NCBI RefSeq assembly: GCF_900107975.1
Contig: NZ_FNVF01000001.1
Span: forward strand, 683,895-747,894
Direction of reading: 5' to 3'
Source of the DNA: Paenibacillus sp. UNC499MF
GTDB taxonomy: Bacteria; Bacillota; Bacilli; Paenibacillales; NBRC-103111
Length of the DNA stretch: 64,000 nt
The position numbers and the translations under genes were made by a program. Under the pieces are notes generated by a model. It was not told the DNA's origin and made no database searches. It saw nothing but the letters and a program-made list of their open reading frames with translations. This document shows, piece by piece, positions 1-9,500 of this stretch (positions are counted from its first letter, which is position 1; each line of letters opens with the position of its first letter).

Positions 1-58
1 CACTCCTGTCTATACATTCCGAAGGAATCGTATACCATACTCAAGAATTGAGGTTTTA

Positions 59-1456
59 ATGATGTCTGACCCTATTAATCCGAACTCTACCCCCGTTTCC
101 GGTGCTAATTCGCGTAAATCCAAACTTAAAAAGAAAGCCAAATGGCCCTTGTGGAAAAAAATAGCCGTAACCGGCGGGATTATCGTTCTGCTTATCGTCA
201 TCGGTATCGGATCGTACGCCGGCTATCTCATCAGCAAAGCCGATGAGGTCATCAAAAACGTCGGTACGACCGAAGTCGTGGCCCCGAAAGATTCCGCGAA
301 AGTCAAACCGCTCAGCATTTTGCTGATGGGTGTTGATTCCAGGGAAGAAACCGGATCTCTGAACAGCGACGTGATGATGGCGATTTCGATGAATCCCGAG
401 ACGAAGTCCGCTACGATCGTATCTCTGCCGCGCGACCTTGAAATGAAGCTGAAGAAGAACGGCGAATCCCATAAGGCTAACTATTTTTACCCGCATTTTA
501 CGTTAACTGAACCGGAAACCGCCATGAAAAAGACGAAGGAGTTTTTCGGCAACTTTTTCGAGGTTCCTTTTGACTACATGGTGACCATTGATTTCGAAGG
601 TTTTAAACAGGTTGTCGATGAGCTCGGCGGAGTAACGGTCGATGTCGACCAGGATATGTATTATGTAGACAACTGGGACGGCACGAAAATCAATCTCAAA
701 AAAGGCGTCCAGAAGCTGGACGGCAAACAAACGCTCGACTTCGTTCGTTACCGCAAATCGAACCCGGGCTCGAAATTCGAAACCGCGGAATCGACCGATA
801 CGGCGCGCAACGCGAGACAACAGCAGGTATTGAACGAAATTCTCAAAAACATGAAAAGCCTGGGCGGGGTTTCGAAAGCTTCCGGCATTTTGGAAGCCGT
901 CGGCAACAACCTCAAAACGGATATCCCTTCCAGCCAGATTTACGATATGATTTCCCAATATATTACGATTGATACCCAGAATATCGAACTTATTCATATG
1001 GAGGGTGACTGGATCAGCCCTTATATCGTCGTGAAAGATGAAGAGATCCAGGAAGCCAAAAACGCTTTGAAGCGTCGTTTGGATCCGAACTGGGTGCCGA
1101 GCAGAAGCCCGAATTCCACGAATTCGTCTAAAGGAACGGACAATAGAGGCAACACCGACTCGAACGGCAAAATAATTCCGACTCGCACGCCCAAGCCGAC
1201 TGGAGGCCCGACTCATACGCCTAAAGCGACAATCAAGCCGACGCCGACACCGACGCCTAAATCGTCCGTACGGCCGAGCCAGACTCCGGAGGACGATGAC
1301 GTTGTGCCGGGCTTGACGCCGGATCCGAGCCGCAAACCGGGCGGCAGCGCGACTCCTATTCCGACAGGAAAGCCTACGCCAACTCCGAAAAATTCGGAGG
1401 CGCCTAAACCGACGCCGACTCCGCAAAACCAGGAAACGACTCAAAAGGCGGGCTAA
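59..1456 (+). CDS. LCP (LytR-CpsA-Psr) family cell-wall protein
   Basis: LCP enzymes transfer anionic polymers such as teichoic acid or capsule from lipid carriers to peptidoglycan outside the membrane. The 465-residue product has a basic cytoplasmic stretch, one transmembrane helix at about residues 34-60, and an LCP domain at about 85-255 with LLMGVDSR, VSLPRDLE and the Arg-rich FVRYRK and RNARQQQ motifs that bind the pyrophosphate. After about residue 345 comes a low-complexity Pro/Thr/Lys/Ser tail with PTPTPTPK-type repeats, probably wall-spanning. Two ATGs lie in tandem at 59 and 62 behind a GAGG at 50-53. It forms a single-gene unit closed by a strong terminator. The family call is firm; the polymer substrate cannot be read. 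Confidence 0.93.
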   Translation: MMSDPINPNSTPVSGANSRKSKLKKKAKWPLWKKIAVTGGIIVLLIVIGIGSYAGYLISKADEVIKNVGTTEVVAPKDSAKVKPLSILLMGVDSREETGSLNSDVMMAISMNPETKSATIVSLPRDLEMKLKKNGESHKANYFYPHFTLTEPETAMKKTKEFFGNFFEVPFDYMVTIDFEGFKQVVDELGGVTVDVDQDMYYVDNWDGTKINLKKGVQKLDGKQTLDFVRYRKSNPGSKFETAESTDTARNARQQQVLNEILKNMKSLGGVSKASGILEAVGNNLKTDIPSSQIYDMISQYITIDTQNIELIHMEGDWISPYIVVKDEEIQEAKNALKRRLDPNWVPSRSPNSTNSSKGTDNRGNTDSNGKIIPTRTPKPTGGPTHTPKATIKPTPTPTPKSSVRPSQTPEDDDVVPGLTPDPSRKPGGSATPIPTGKPTPTPKNSEAPKPTPTPQNQETTQKAG

Positions 1457-1462
1457 CATCTG

Positions 1463-1509
1463 AAATCCCCGTACTTCTCGAATGGAGAGGTACGGGGATT
1501 TCTTTTTTT
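1463..1509 (+). terminator. Intrinsic terminator after the LCP gene
   Basis: A 12-bp stem AAATCCCCGTAC/GTACGGGGATTT, extended by a smaller inner CTC/GAG pairing, is followed by a T-rich run at 1502-1509. Confidence 0.9.
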
Positions 1510-1613
1510 CGAGAGGATGATTGTGAACTTTTTTCCCTTGGGCTTGTGTAGGAAAAGTAAGTTGCGGGTAATATCAACAGGAGACAATCTAAAAAAAGGA
1601 TGAGGTGTTCGTG

Positions 1614-2048
1614 ATGAGCAAACATATTCAAGCCTATTTCCGCACCGAAAACGAAGCGGAGGATGTTCGTATCCGGCTCCAAACTTATTCCGTTGAGCAG
1701 CTTGAAGTCGGGGAGACTCAGGGAAGCGTCTCGCGGACCGGACTGATTGCGCCTCCGGCTTTTGCGGGCGGAACGTCCGGTGCCGTCGGTGTGCCGGGTG
1801 CGACGATCGGCACCTCTCCGAGTCCGGGCGGCTTCATACCGGTCCGGGCGGCGGAGGATCGGCACGATCCCGACCGAACCATCCGGGGCGAAGACGACGG
1901 GCCTTTGGCCGATCTCATCTTTGGCGACGGCGACGATGATGCCGATAATTTGCGCTATGTGCTGACGGCCAAAGTCCGGGATTCCGACTATACGGAAATC
2001 GTCGAAATTATCCGCAGCAACAAGGGATACGTTGAATCGATAGATTAA
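1614..2048 (+). CDS. Small acidic protein of unknown function
   Basis: The product is about 144 residues. The N-terminal 35 residues (HIQAYFRTENEAEDVRIRLQ) read like a ferredoxin-fold strand-helix element. The centre is Gly/Pro-rich and probably flexible, then comes an acidic Asp-rich stretch (DDGPLADLIFGDGDDDADN) and a C-terminal strand-helix (YVLTAKVRDSDYTEIVEIIRSNKGYVESID). The overall layout resembles small Bacillales stress-type proteins with a central glycine-rich segment, but I do not recognise a named family. A GTG at 1605 is possible; ATG 1614 is preferred because GAGGTG (1602-1607) sits seven bases upstream. It lies between two other single genes, and 31 bp separate it from the PfpI-like gene, so co-transcription with that gene is likely. 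Confidence 0.75.
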   Translation: MSKHIQAYFRTENEAEDVRIRLQTYSVEQLEVGETQGSVSRTGLIAPPAFAGGTSGAVGVPGATIGTSPSPGGFIPVRAAEDRHDPDRTIRGEDDGPLADLIFGDGDDDADNLRYVLTAKVRDSDYTEIVEIIRSNKGYVESID

Positions 2049-2079
2049 GACCAGATAAACGAAAAGGAGTGGAACAACC

Positions 2080-2586
2080 ATGAGTAAAATCGCATTTTTA
2101 CTGGCACCCCAATTCGAGGATTCCGAAATGCAGGAACCGTATGAAGCTTTGAAGGCCGACGGACACGAAGTCGTTATTATCGGATTGAAGCAGGGAGAAC
2201 TGCTTACCGGCAAAAACAAGAAGGCCGAATATACGGCCGATCAAGGCATCAGAGAAGTCAAACCCGATGAGTTTGATGCCGTCGTGATTCCCGGAGGCTC
2301 TTCGCCGGAAGGCTTGCGTTTGGATGGCGACATTCAATCGTTCGTGAAAAAGATCGACGAGGCCGGAAAGCCCGTAGCCGCTATCTGCCACGGACCGCAG
2401 ATACTGATCAGCGCAGGTCTGATCAAAGGCCGGAAGCTCACGTCTTATCCGCCGCTACAGGACGACGTGCGTAATGCGGGAGGAGAGTTTGCGGATCAGG
2501 AAGTCGTGATCGACGGTAACCTGATTACGTCTCGCACACCGAAGGATGAGCCGGCATTTATCGCCGCCATCAAAAAGGCGCTCTAA
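2080..2586 (+). CDS. DJ-1/PfpI family protein (type 1 glutamine amidotransferase-like)
   Basis: The 168-residue protein fits the short PfpI/YraA/YfkM branch of the DJ-1 superfamily, whose members are linked to protein deglycase, chaperone or stress functions. The nucleophile elbow AAICHGPQ places the catalytic Cys near residue 103 followed by His 104, and the oxyanion region PGGSSPEGLR is present near residue 71. An acidic residue near position 13-15 (FEDSE) is consistent with the family. The ribosome binding site AAAAGGAG lies just before the ATG. A strong terminator follows. The substrate is unknown, and the label 'protease' from early family names should not be taken literally. Confidence 0.92.
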   Translation: MSKIAFLLAPQFEDSEMQEPYEALKADGHEVVIIGLKQGELLTGKNKKAEYTADQGIREVKPDEFDAVVIPGGSSPEGLRLDGDIQSFVKKIDEAGKPVAAICHGPQILISAGLIKGRKLTSYPPLQDDVRNAGGEFADQEVVIDGNLITSRTPKDEPAFIAAIKKAL

Positions 2587-2604
2587 ATAGGATTTTTTTA
2601 TAAG

Positions 2605-2647
2605 ACAAGAACGTCTGCGGCGCAAGCTTGCAGGCGTTCTTGTTTTT
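2605..2647 (+). terminator. Intrinsic terminator after the PfpI-like gene
   Basis: Stem ACAAGAACG...CGTTCTTGT with inner CTG/CAG pairing is followed by TTTTT. Confidence 0.88.
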
Positions 2648-2692
2648 CCTATATGATGGGGATATCTCATCCGAAGGAGAAGGTATCTATTT

Positions 2693-3307
2693 ATGCTGTT
2701 CGTCCGTCAAGAAAGCTTCAAGGAATACATACGCCGGTACCCGGTTACGAGTCTTCTGGTCCTTATCCATGTGGTGCTGTTCGTGCTGATGGAGGTAAGC
2801 GGCTCGTCGACAAGCACGAGAACGCTCATCGAGTACGGAGCCTTGTTTTCCGCACCGGGTTTTGCTCCGGAATGGTGGCGGTTTTTCACCGCTATGTTCT
2901 TACACATCGGTTTATCCCATCTCTTGTTTAACAGCTTTGCCCTGGTCATTTTCGCACCGCCTCTGGAACGTCTGCTGGGCAGTGTCCGCTACGCGGTCTT
3001 TTACTTAGCCAGCGGGGCGCTGGGCAGCGCGTTCTCCTATTGGCTGCATACGGACGCTTACGTCGCGGCAGGAGCTTCCGGCGCCATTTACGGAATTTAT
3101 GCGGCGTATCTTTATCTGGCCTTGTTCCGCAGGCAGCTGCTGGACCAGCAATCGAGACAGACGGTTATCATCATTCTCGTGAGCGGTCTGCTGTTCTCCG
3201 TCATCGTGCCGAATGTGGATCTCTACACGCATCTGGGCGGGTTTCTCGCCGGTTTTGTCCTCTTTGCTTTGTTTGTGGAATTTATAAAGCGGAGCGGCAG
3301 AAGGTAA
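2693..3307 (+). CDS. Rhomboid family intramembrane serine protease
   Basis: Rhomboids cleave transmembrane substrates within the bilayer. The 204-residue product has six predicted membrane segments. The catalytic Ser is in GASGAIYGIY (about residue 129) and the catalytic His is in DLYTHLGGFLAGF (about 180). The HxxxxHLLFN motif of TM2 (about residues 71-80) supplies the oxyanion-type Asn. The size matches the minimal six-TM bacterial rhomboid core, without the extra domains of B. subtilis GluP. The ribosome binding site AAGGAGAAGG lies about ten bases before the ATG. It is a monocistronic gene facing the convergent FAD-protein gene across a shared terminator. Confidence 0.93.
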   Translation: MLFVRQESFKEYIRRYPVTSLLVLIHVVLFVLMEVSGSSTSTRTLIEYGALFSAPGFAPEWWRFFTAMFLHIGLSHLLFNSFALVIFAPPLERLLGSVRYAVFYLASGALGSAFSYWLHTDAYVAAGASGAIYGIYAAYLYLALFRRQLLDQQSRQTVIIILVSGLLFSVIVPNVDLYTHLGGFLAGFVLFALFVEFIKRSGRR

Positions 3308-3409
3308 GGCTGAATGGCTGGATGTACAAAAAGAAGATAAGGTGACTGCGTGGAAGCGGACGTTAACAAGGACCGGTAATTTCATGACGTTCCGCTTCCC
3401 GCAAAACCG

Positions 3410-3455
3410 AAAAAAGACTCCTGAGGTTCCGGCGGAACCGGCAGGAGTCTTCTTT
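3410..3455. terminator. Bidirectional terminator between convergent genes
   Basis: GACTCCTG (3416-3423) pairs with CAGGAGTC (3442-3449), with an inner GGTTCCG/CGGAACC stem. An A-tract precedes it and Ts follow, so it can serve both the rhomboid gene and the minus-strand FAD protein gene. Confidence 0.88.
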
Positions 3456-3471
3456 GTATGCTTGTAAAAGT

Positions 3472-4035
3472 TTAAGATTTCAGAATATCGTGGTCCACGT
3501 AACGCTCGCCGTTCAGCTCGCTGACGATATTAATGGCCGCTTTGGCGCCGTCGCCGGCCGTGACGATCGTATGTACGCTCATGCCGGCAATCGTGCCCGC
3601 CGCCCAAATACCTTCCACGCTCGTTTTGTTGTTCGCATCCGTCTGCACGATCGTTTTGATCCGCGGCTCCGTACCCGGAATTGTCGTGACTCCGATTTTA
3701 TCCGCAAGATCGGCCAAGACTCCGGTTGCGAGCAGGACATGTCTGGCTTCGTAGCTGCCCTGATCCGAAGTGACGAGAAAGCCGTCATCCTGCTTGTCGA
3801 CGGACTCCACTTTGCCTTCGGCAATTTCCGCACCGAATTTGGCCGCTTGTTTCTTGCCCAGCTCCACCATGTCGGGACCGCTGATTTCGGCGACTCCGTA
3901 ATGGTTCTCGATCCAGGCGCGCTTCGTCATGCTCTGCCCGCTGTCGATAAGAAGTGTCTTTTTGCCCGCTCTGGCGGCAATCAGTCCGGCGCTGGCACCG
4001 GCGGGACCCGCTCCGATAATAACAAGATCGTACAT
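3472..4035 (-). CDS. Short NAD(P)/FAD-dependent oxidoreductase, thioredoxin-reductase-like
   Basis: The N-terminus LVIIGAGPAGASAGLIAARAGKK is a classic FAD-binding Rossmann fold. Near the end, GIWAAGTIAGMSVHTIVTAGDGAKAAINI matches the second FAD motif of thioredoxin-reductase-like proteins. The product is only about 187 residues, whereas thioredoxin reductases have about 310. The inserted NADPH-binding domain and the CxxC redox pair are both absent, so this is a single-domain FAD protein. ATG 4035 is chosen because GAAGGAGAG lies just upstream; an in-frame extension to 4206 has no such site. Similar short proteins are common in Bacillales, but their electron donor is unknown to me. Confidence 0.85.
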   Translation of the reverse strand: MYDLVIIGAGPAGASAGLIAARAGKKTLLIDSGQSMTKRAWIENHYGVAEISGPDMVELGKKQAAKFGAEIAEGKVESVDKQDDGFLVTSDQGSYEARHVLLATGVLADLADKIGVTTIPGTEPRIKTIVQTDANNKTSVEGIWAAGTIAGMSVHTIVTAGDGAKAAINIVSELNGERYVDHDILKS

Positions 4036-4181
4036 GCTCTTCTCTCCTTCGTATGGCAAAATAAAGACTCTTATCCAGTATAGCGGATCGGCAGAGCGAA
4101 GAAAAGCAGCGCTTACATACCGGGTCAGCAGGGGTTCAGAGTAAAGCGGAGCCGTGAAATGTGGGTTTTTGTGTCCCTGCA

Positions 4182-4190
4182 TGCTATGAT
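4182..4190 (+). promoter_or_regulatory. Extended -10 promoter for the M24 peptidase gene
   Basis: TGCTATGAT fits the TGnTATAAT extended -10 pattern with one mismatch. No convincing -35 is seen. It lies 60 bp before the start codon. Confidence 0.45.
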
Positions 4191-4249
4191 AGAAAGAGGA
4201 TTCCATCCGCAGTAAACAGTGAAAAACCTTGAAAAGAACAGGTGATCAA

Positions 4250-5341
4250 ATGAATAATCGAATCAAACAAATCAACGATCATATGGAACAGAACAACCTT
4301 GATGCCGTTATCATTACGGTACCCCGGCACGTGTATTATTTGACGGGATTCGCTTCCGACCCGCACGAACGTTTCCTGGGTCTCATTTTTCCGAGAGGGG
4401 AAGAGCCGTTTCTGCTTGTACCGGCTCTTGATGCGGAGGCGGCCGCCCAGGCGTCTTCGGTGCAGCGGATTCATACGCACAGCGATACGGATTCCGCTTA
4501 CGACGTGCTGCGCGGGCTGCTTCCGGCTTCGCTCGGCAGCATCGGCATTGAGACCGAGCACTGGACCGTCAGCCGCTATGAAGAACTGAAGAGCTATATC
4601 GGCGTAAGCCGGGTTTCTTCGGTCGACAGTCTGCTGCGTGACATGCGGGTCATCAAATCCGAAAGCGAAATCGCTCTGATGAAGGATGCCGTCGCGCTTG
4701 TGGAAGAAGTTCTGAAGCGCGGACTGGAGAAGGTGGCCGTCGGCGTGACGGAAATCGACCTTGTGGCGGAGCTGGAATTCCAGATGAAAAAGCTCGGAGC
4801 CCAGTCTCCTTCGTTTTCGACGATGGTTCTGACCGGTCCGGCCTCGGCTCTGCCGCACGGCGTTCCCGGCTCGCGTAAAATCAGCCGCGGGGATCTGCTT
4901 TTGTTCGATCTCGGTGTGTATCTGAACGGTTATGCGTCCGACATTACTAGGACCTTCGCAGTGGGCGAAGTGTCGGAGGAACACCGCCGAATCTATAATG
5001 CGGTTCTCGCCGGCAACGAAGCCGCCATCGGAGCCGTCCGGCCTGACGTGACTTGCGCGTCCATAGACGCTGCCGCAAGAAACCGGATCGAAGCGGACGG
5101 CTATGGCCCGTATTTCAACCACCGGCTCGGTCACGGCCTCGGCCTCGACGTTCACGAATATCCGTCCTTGCACGGAAGAAACGAGGCTGTGCTGAAAGCC
5201 GGCATGACGTTCACTATCGAACCCGGTGTTTATGTGCCGGGTGTGGGCGGAGTCCGTATCGAAGACGACGTTCTCGTTACATCCGGAGGAGTCGAGGTGC
5301 TGACTTCCTTCCCTAAAGAGCTGACGGTTCTCGGCGGCTGA
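4250..5341 (+). CDS. Xaa-Pro aminopeptidase/dipeptidase family protein (peptidase M24)
   Basis: M24B enzymes are cytoplasmic dimetal peptidases that remove residues before proline. The product is about 363 residues, with an N-terminal creatinase-like domain (about 1-125) and a C-terminal pita-bread catalytic domain. The metal ligands are visible: Asp in LLLFDLGVY and in YASDITRTF, His in HRLGHGLGLDVHE, Glu in FTIEPGVYV and Glu in VRIEDDVLV. Length and motif order match the YqhT/PepQ/YpdF type. ATG 4250 is chosen over 4229 because AGGTG lies at 4240-4244. Substrate preference (aminopeptidase or prolidase) cannot be decided from sequence. Confidence 0.93.
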   Translation: MNNRIKQINDHMEQNNLDAVIITVPRHVYYLTGFASDPHERFLGLIFPRGEEPFLLVPALDAEAAAQASSVQRIHTHSDTDSAYDVLRGLLPASLGSIGIETEHWTVSRYEELKSYIGVSRVSSVDSLLRDMRVIKSESEIALMKDAVALVEEVLKRGLEKVAVGVTEIDLVAELEFQMKKLGAQSPSFSTMVLTGPASALPHGVPGSRKISRGDLLLFDLGVYLNGYASDITRTFAVGEVSEEHRRIYNAVLAGNEAAIGAVRPDVTCASIDAAARNRIEADGYGPYFNHRLGHGLGLDVHEYPSLHGRNEAVLKAGMTFTIEPGVYVPGVGGVRIEDDVLVTSGGVEVLTSFPKELTVLGG

Positions 5342-5353
5342 TCTGCAGCGGCG

Positions 5354-5400
5354 AAAGCCTGCTCCATGTATTCCTGGCGGAATAAAGGGGCAGGCTTTTT
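5354..5400 (+). terminator. Intrinsic terminator after the M24 peptidase gene
   Basis: AAAGCCTGC pairs with GCAGGCTTT across a loop of about 27 bases and runs into Ts. Confidence 0.8.
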
Positions 5401-5469
5401 GCGTTCGATTAATTCTAAGCGCATACGGTTAAACATACATAATGAACAAAAAGAGAGGATGTGACAATC

Positions 5470-6252
5470 ATGCACGCTTTGCGTAAAACAATGAATATTG
5501 CCGGCCTCCTTTTGGTTCTGATCGTAAATACGTTATCCCAGGTGCTTCCTATCAACGGGATGACAACCGGCGAGATATCGGACCGGCATCATACTTACGT
5601 TACACCGGCCGGGTATGTTTTCACGATATGGAGCGTCATTTATCTGGGGCTGATCGGCTTCGTCATTTACCAGGCCCGCAAGGATACCGGGAACCGTCCG
5701 GCCGTAGAGCGGATCAGCTACTGGTTCGTCGTCAGCTGTCTGCTGAATTCAGCCTGGATCTTCCTGTGGCATTATGAACAAATCGGCTGGAGCACGCTGG
5801 TAATGGCTGCTCTTCTGCTGACGCTTATCGCGATCTATCAAAGAATCCGCTACGGCCGGGAATCGCGCGCCATCGGGGAGTACAGCTTCGTTCAAGTGCC
5901 TTTCAGCCTGTATCTGGGCTGGATCTGTGTGGCTTCCATCGTTAACGTTACCGTATGGCTGCAGGATATGGGCTGGAACGGCTGGGGCATCGATCCACGG
6001 ATGTGGGCCGTCATTCTGCTGACGGCTGCGGGCGTACTGGCTGTCACATTCAGTTACGCGAAAAAAGACGTGCCTTTCGCACTCGTTTTTGTCTGGGCGT
6101 TTATCGGCATCGGTGTCGAACAGCAGGCGGACGCATGGATACGCAATGCGGCATGGTCGCTGGCTGCCATTGTCGGGGCGGCAACTTTATGGCTGCTGGT
6201 CCAAGTAATCCGGGATCGAAAAAGATGGGACCAGCCCTATATCAGCCGGTAG
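5470..6252 (+). CDS. TspO/MBR-related, tryptophan-rich membrane protein
   Basis: The roughly 260-residue product is very hydrophobic with about seven or eight membrane segments. It contains the TspO-like signature region VTPAGYVFTIWSVIYLGLIGF and many membrane Trp residues. Classical bacterial TspO has five helices and about 160 residues, so this is the longer variant often annotated as tryptophan-rich sensory protein. TspO proteins bind tetrapyrroles and related ligands; whether this one does is an inference. ATG 5470 is preferred over GTG 5461 because GAGAGG (5453-5458) is too close to the latter. It is a single-gene unit with a terminator. Confidence 0.75.
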   Translation: MHALRKTMNIAGLLLVLIVNTLSQVLPINGMTTGEISDRHHTYVTPAGYVFTIWSVIYLGLIGFVIYQARKDTGNRPAVERISYWFVVSCLLNSAWIFLWHYEQIGWSTLVMAALLLTLIAIYQRIRYGRESRAIGEYSFVQVPFSLYLGWICVASIVNVTVWLQDMGWNGWGIDPRMWAVILLTAAGVLAVTFSYAKKDVPFALVFVWAFIGIGVEQQADAWIRNAAWSLAAIVGAATLWLLVQVIRDRKRWDQPYISR

Positions 6253-6288
6253 CCGTAGACGGTAATGAAGACCTATAGACCTAATCGG

Positions 6289-6323
6289 GAAGCTTCTCTT
6301 GCAAAAGAGAGCTTCTTTTTTTT
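6289..6323 (+). terminator. Intrinsic terminator after the TspO-like gene
   Basis: GAAGCTTCTCTT pairs with AAGAGAGCTTC (one bulged base) and is followed by a run of Ts. Confidence 0.85.
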
Positions 6324-6390
6324 GCGCAAATGTCGAAATAAATAGAAAAAGGAGATAATATCCAAAATATTGTAATATACAAGAAAAATA

Positions 6391-6419
6391 TTCCATAGCA
6401 TCCGAAATGGTGCTACAAT
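6391..6419 (+). promoter_or_regulatory. Probable promoter of the GHL10 gene
   Basis: TGCTACAAT at 6411-6419 is a good extended -10. The -35 position 17 bp upstream (TTCCAT, 6391-6396) is weak. A leader of about 120 bp follows, containing GGAGAA...TTCTCC and GTTTTTG around 6444-6508, which could act as a weak attenuator. Confidence 0.5.
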
Positions 6420-6551
6420 ACGTGTAATCGGATTGGCAAACAGGGGAGAAAATAACAGGAGGTGATTAGCGGCTCAGCTTAACCTGCTCGGATGTTCTCC
6501 GTTTTTGTGTGTCTGGAGCCAGTTTACACCTGAAGGAGGAAGATGACGACG

Positions 6552-9500
6552 GTGAAAAGATCTCTTCGCTCAAGCGTGCTGCTGCGCAGAACGCTGTTTG
6601 CTGTCCTGCTCTTGTCTGTTGCCGCAGCCGGGTGCATTCCGCTTTACGGGACTGCGGCGGCGGTTTCCGGCTTGCCTGAAGCTGCGTCTGCCGCCTATCC
6701 GCAGCATCCCGGGCCTTACAGGGGCATCGCGGTTCCGCCCGACAGCCCGAAATCCGGCGCCGCGGATCAGGATCCTTTTCGTCCGGCGGACGGGCCCCGG
6801 GTCCCTTTGCTTCCGCAGACGAGTGTTGGCGTGTCGGTAAATGAATCCGTTTACGGTCCGCACGTCAGGCTGCCCGACGGTACTTTGCATCCGGTTGCCG
6901 GAGTGGATCAGGAACGTAAAGAAGACGCTCTGACCGTGTACACGAGCACGTACGGAATGTATACCACTCCTTTCGATGACCGGACGATCGAGCTGATCGT
7001 GACGGAAGGCATTATCGTGGATAAAATCGCAGACGGCAAAAAAGGAACCTATTTACCTAAAAACGGGTACGTCCTGTCGGGCACAGCCAGTACAAAGGCA
7101 CTTCTGCAGCAGTTGAATGTGGGAGACAGCCTTACTGCCGTGAACCTCGCAATTCCCGTCCTGCCTGCGAAGTATGTGCGGGTCGCCGATTTGATTATTC
7201 CCCTGGATCGGGTCAACGGTCCGCGAAATCAGGGGGAAGCGGTATTGTTCGATTCGGACTACGGAGCCTCCACCCGCACGAACCCGTGGGGGATGGAAGT
7301 AACTATCCAGAACGGCCGGGTTACGGCAGTTAAAGGAATTGTTATCGATTCCGGCGGGAAATTCATCGACAACGACTCGCCGATCCCCAAGGGGGGCTAC
7401 GTCCTATCCGTGCAATCGGCAAGTCCTTACTATGCCGATCTGCTGGCTTTGGCGGCTCCGGGTCTGGCCGTATCCATGGAGTTGAATAACTATCCCATGT
7501 ATTTTGCGTCCAAAATGGCTTATGACGCATTTAATCCCCGGACGAGGGAAGACAACCCGCCGGGGTGGGACGATACGAACAACAAGCCGTATCCCGGACA
7601 TCGCGGAGCGGAGCAGCTTATCGTTTACGACAGCAGCTACGGTCCTACTACCGGCACCAATCCGTGGGGAGGTGAAGCGGCCGTGAATGCGGACGGCAAA
7701 ATCATCGCCGTCGGAGGCAACAACCGGCCGATTCCCGCAGGGGGATTCGTTCTTTCCGGACACGGCTCCAAAATGGCCTGGCTTTCGCGTTATGCGGCCA
7801 TTGGAGCGACTGTGAAAATCAACCGGGCGGAGAAGCAGGTGCTGCTTATTTTTACCCCGCAATCTTATCTGGACAGGGCGCGGATAACCGCAGGGAACGC
7901 GGAGCAGGCACTGGAGGAATCCAAGCGCAAATTTATGGATGTTCCCTACGAGGAAATCCGCAAAGCAATCCGGCAGGTGAATCAGTTGGAAGAACAGGCG
8001 GCTAGGCATCTGGAAGAAAAAGGCGTCGAAGGGCTGACCGAAGTACTGGCCGAGCTGGATGCGAAAGCCACGCGTGTTCATTACATGAACGTAGAGTCCA
8101 GAACGGTTGAAAACCGGGGAATCTGGATCCGGCCCAAAGAGAAGTCTCTGGAGGAAGTTAAACGGGCGCTGGATAAGATTAAAGCGGCTCACCTTAACTC
8201 CGTTTACTTGGAGACGTTCTGGAACGGGTACACCATCTATCCGACCAAGAACAAAATTACGGCCCATAATCCCATGTACGGCGGGTTTGATGTGCTGCAA
8301 GCTTATTTGGATGAAGGGCAAAAGCGGGGCCTTGAGATACATGCCTGGGTCGAAAACTTTTTCGTGGGAGGACCCGAACCCGGGCCGGTCGTGGAGCGCA
8401 AGCCCGAATGGTCGCTGCTCAGCCGGAAAGGCCAAAATTATCAGGAAGATGCGGCAAGCGGATTCCGTTATTATTTTATCAATCCGGCTCTGGATGAAAC
8501 GCATGACTTCCTGCTGGATGTCTATAAGGAGCTGCTCGGCAAATACGACGTAGCCGGTCTGCACCTCGATTATGCGAGGTATCCGGGTTCGGGAGATTTT
8601 ACGAACGATTTCGGCTATGACGCCTATACCCGGGACCTGTTTCAGAAGAAATACGGGACCGATCCCATCCTTCTGCACCCCGGAGACGCATTGTGGGCTA
8701 AGTGGGTGGATATGCGCGTCGGTTTTGTCGACAAGTTTGTATTCCGCCTAGCCCGGGAAGCGAAGAAGTGGAAGCCCCAAGTGAAGCTGACCGCCGCGGT
8801 GTGGCCCGAATATGAGATTGCCCGCGGAGACGTGCTGCAGGATTCGATGAACTGGGTGAAGCATAACCTGATCGACAACGTGTTCCCGATGTCCTACAAG
8901 CTGGACACCTCGCTCGTTGTGGAAGATGCGCGCAAAACGTTCGAGACCGCAAGGGACAAATCGTATGTGACGATCGGCGTCGGCTCCTTTATCGATCTGA
9001 CCAAAGACGCGTTCATCGATCAGATCATAGCAAGTCATAGACTGGGAATCAGCGGAAGCGCGGTTTTCGAGTATGAATCGTTTTTCGATCAGGGCTATGA
9101 CAAAAACACAGTGCTGGGCGTGTACCGGAATGAAGCGGTCGTTCCCGACAGAGATCCTGCCCGGTCTCTTGCCGCTGTGATTGCCGGACAAAAGCGGAAA
9201 GTAAAAGAGCTTTACCTCCATTTCAAAGGGATGGATGCCCGCAAAGCCGGCCGGTATACCGATGAGCTGGAAGCAATTATCAAAAAGCTGGGCGGAGAAA
9301 AAAATCCCCGGCTGAATCCCGGACATCTGAAGCAGGTAAGAAAATTACTGGCGTCCCTGATTAACGAGATCTTCTCCGACAGCCGTTTGAATGCCGAGGT
9401 CAAAGAACGGATGCTGTACGATTTGGAGGGAGCGCTCAAAATTGCCGAAATTACGGCGGCCAAATCCGGGAAGGGCGGTAAGTATGCCGCTGAGTCGGAT

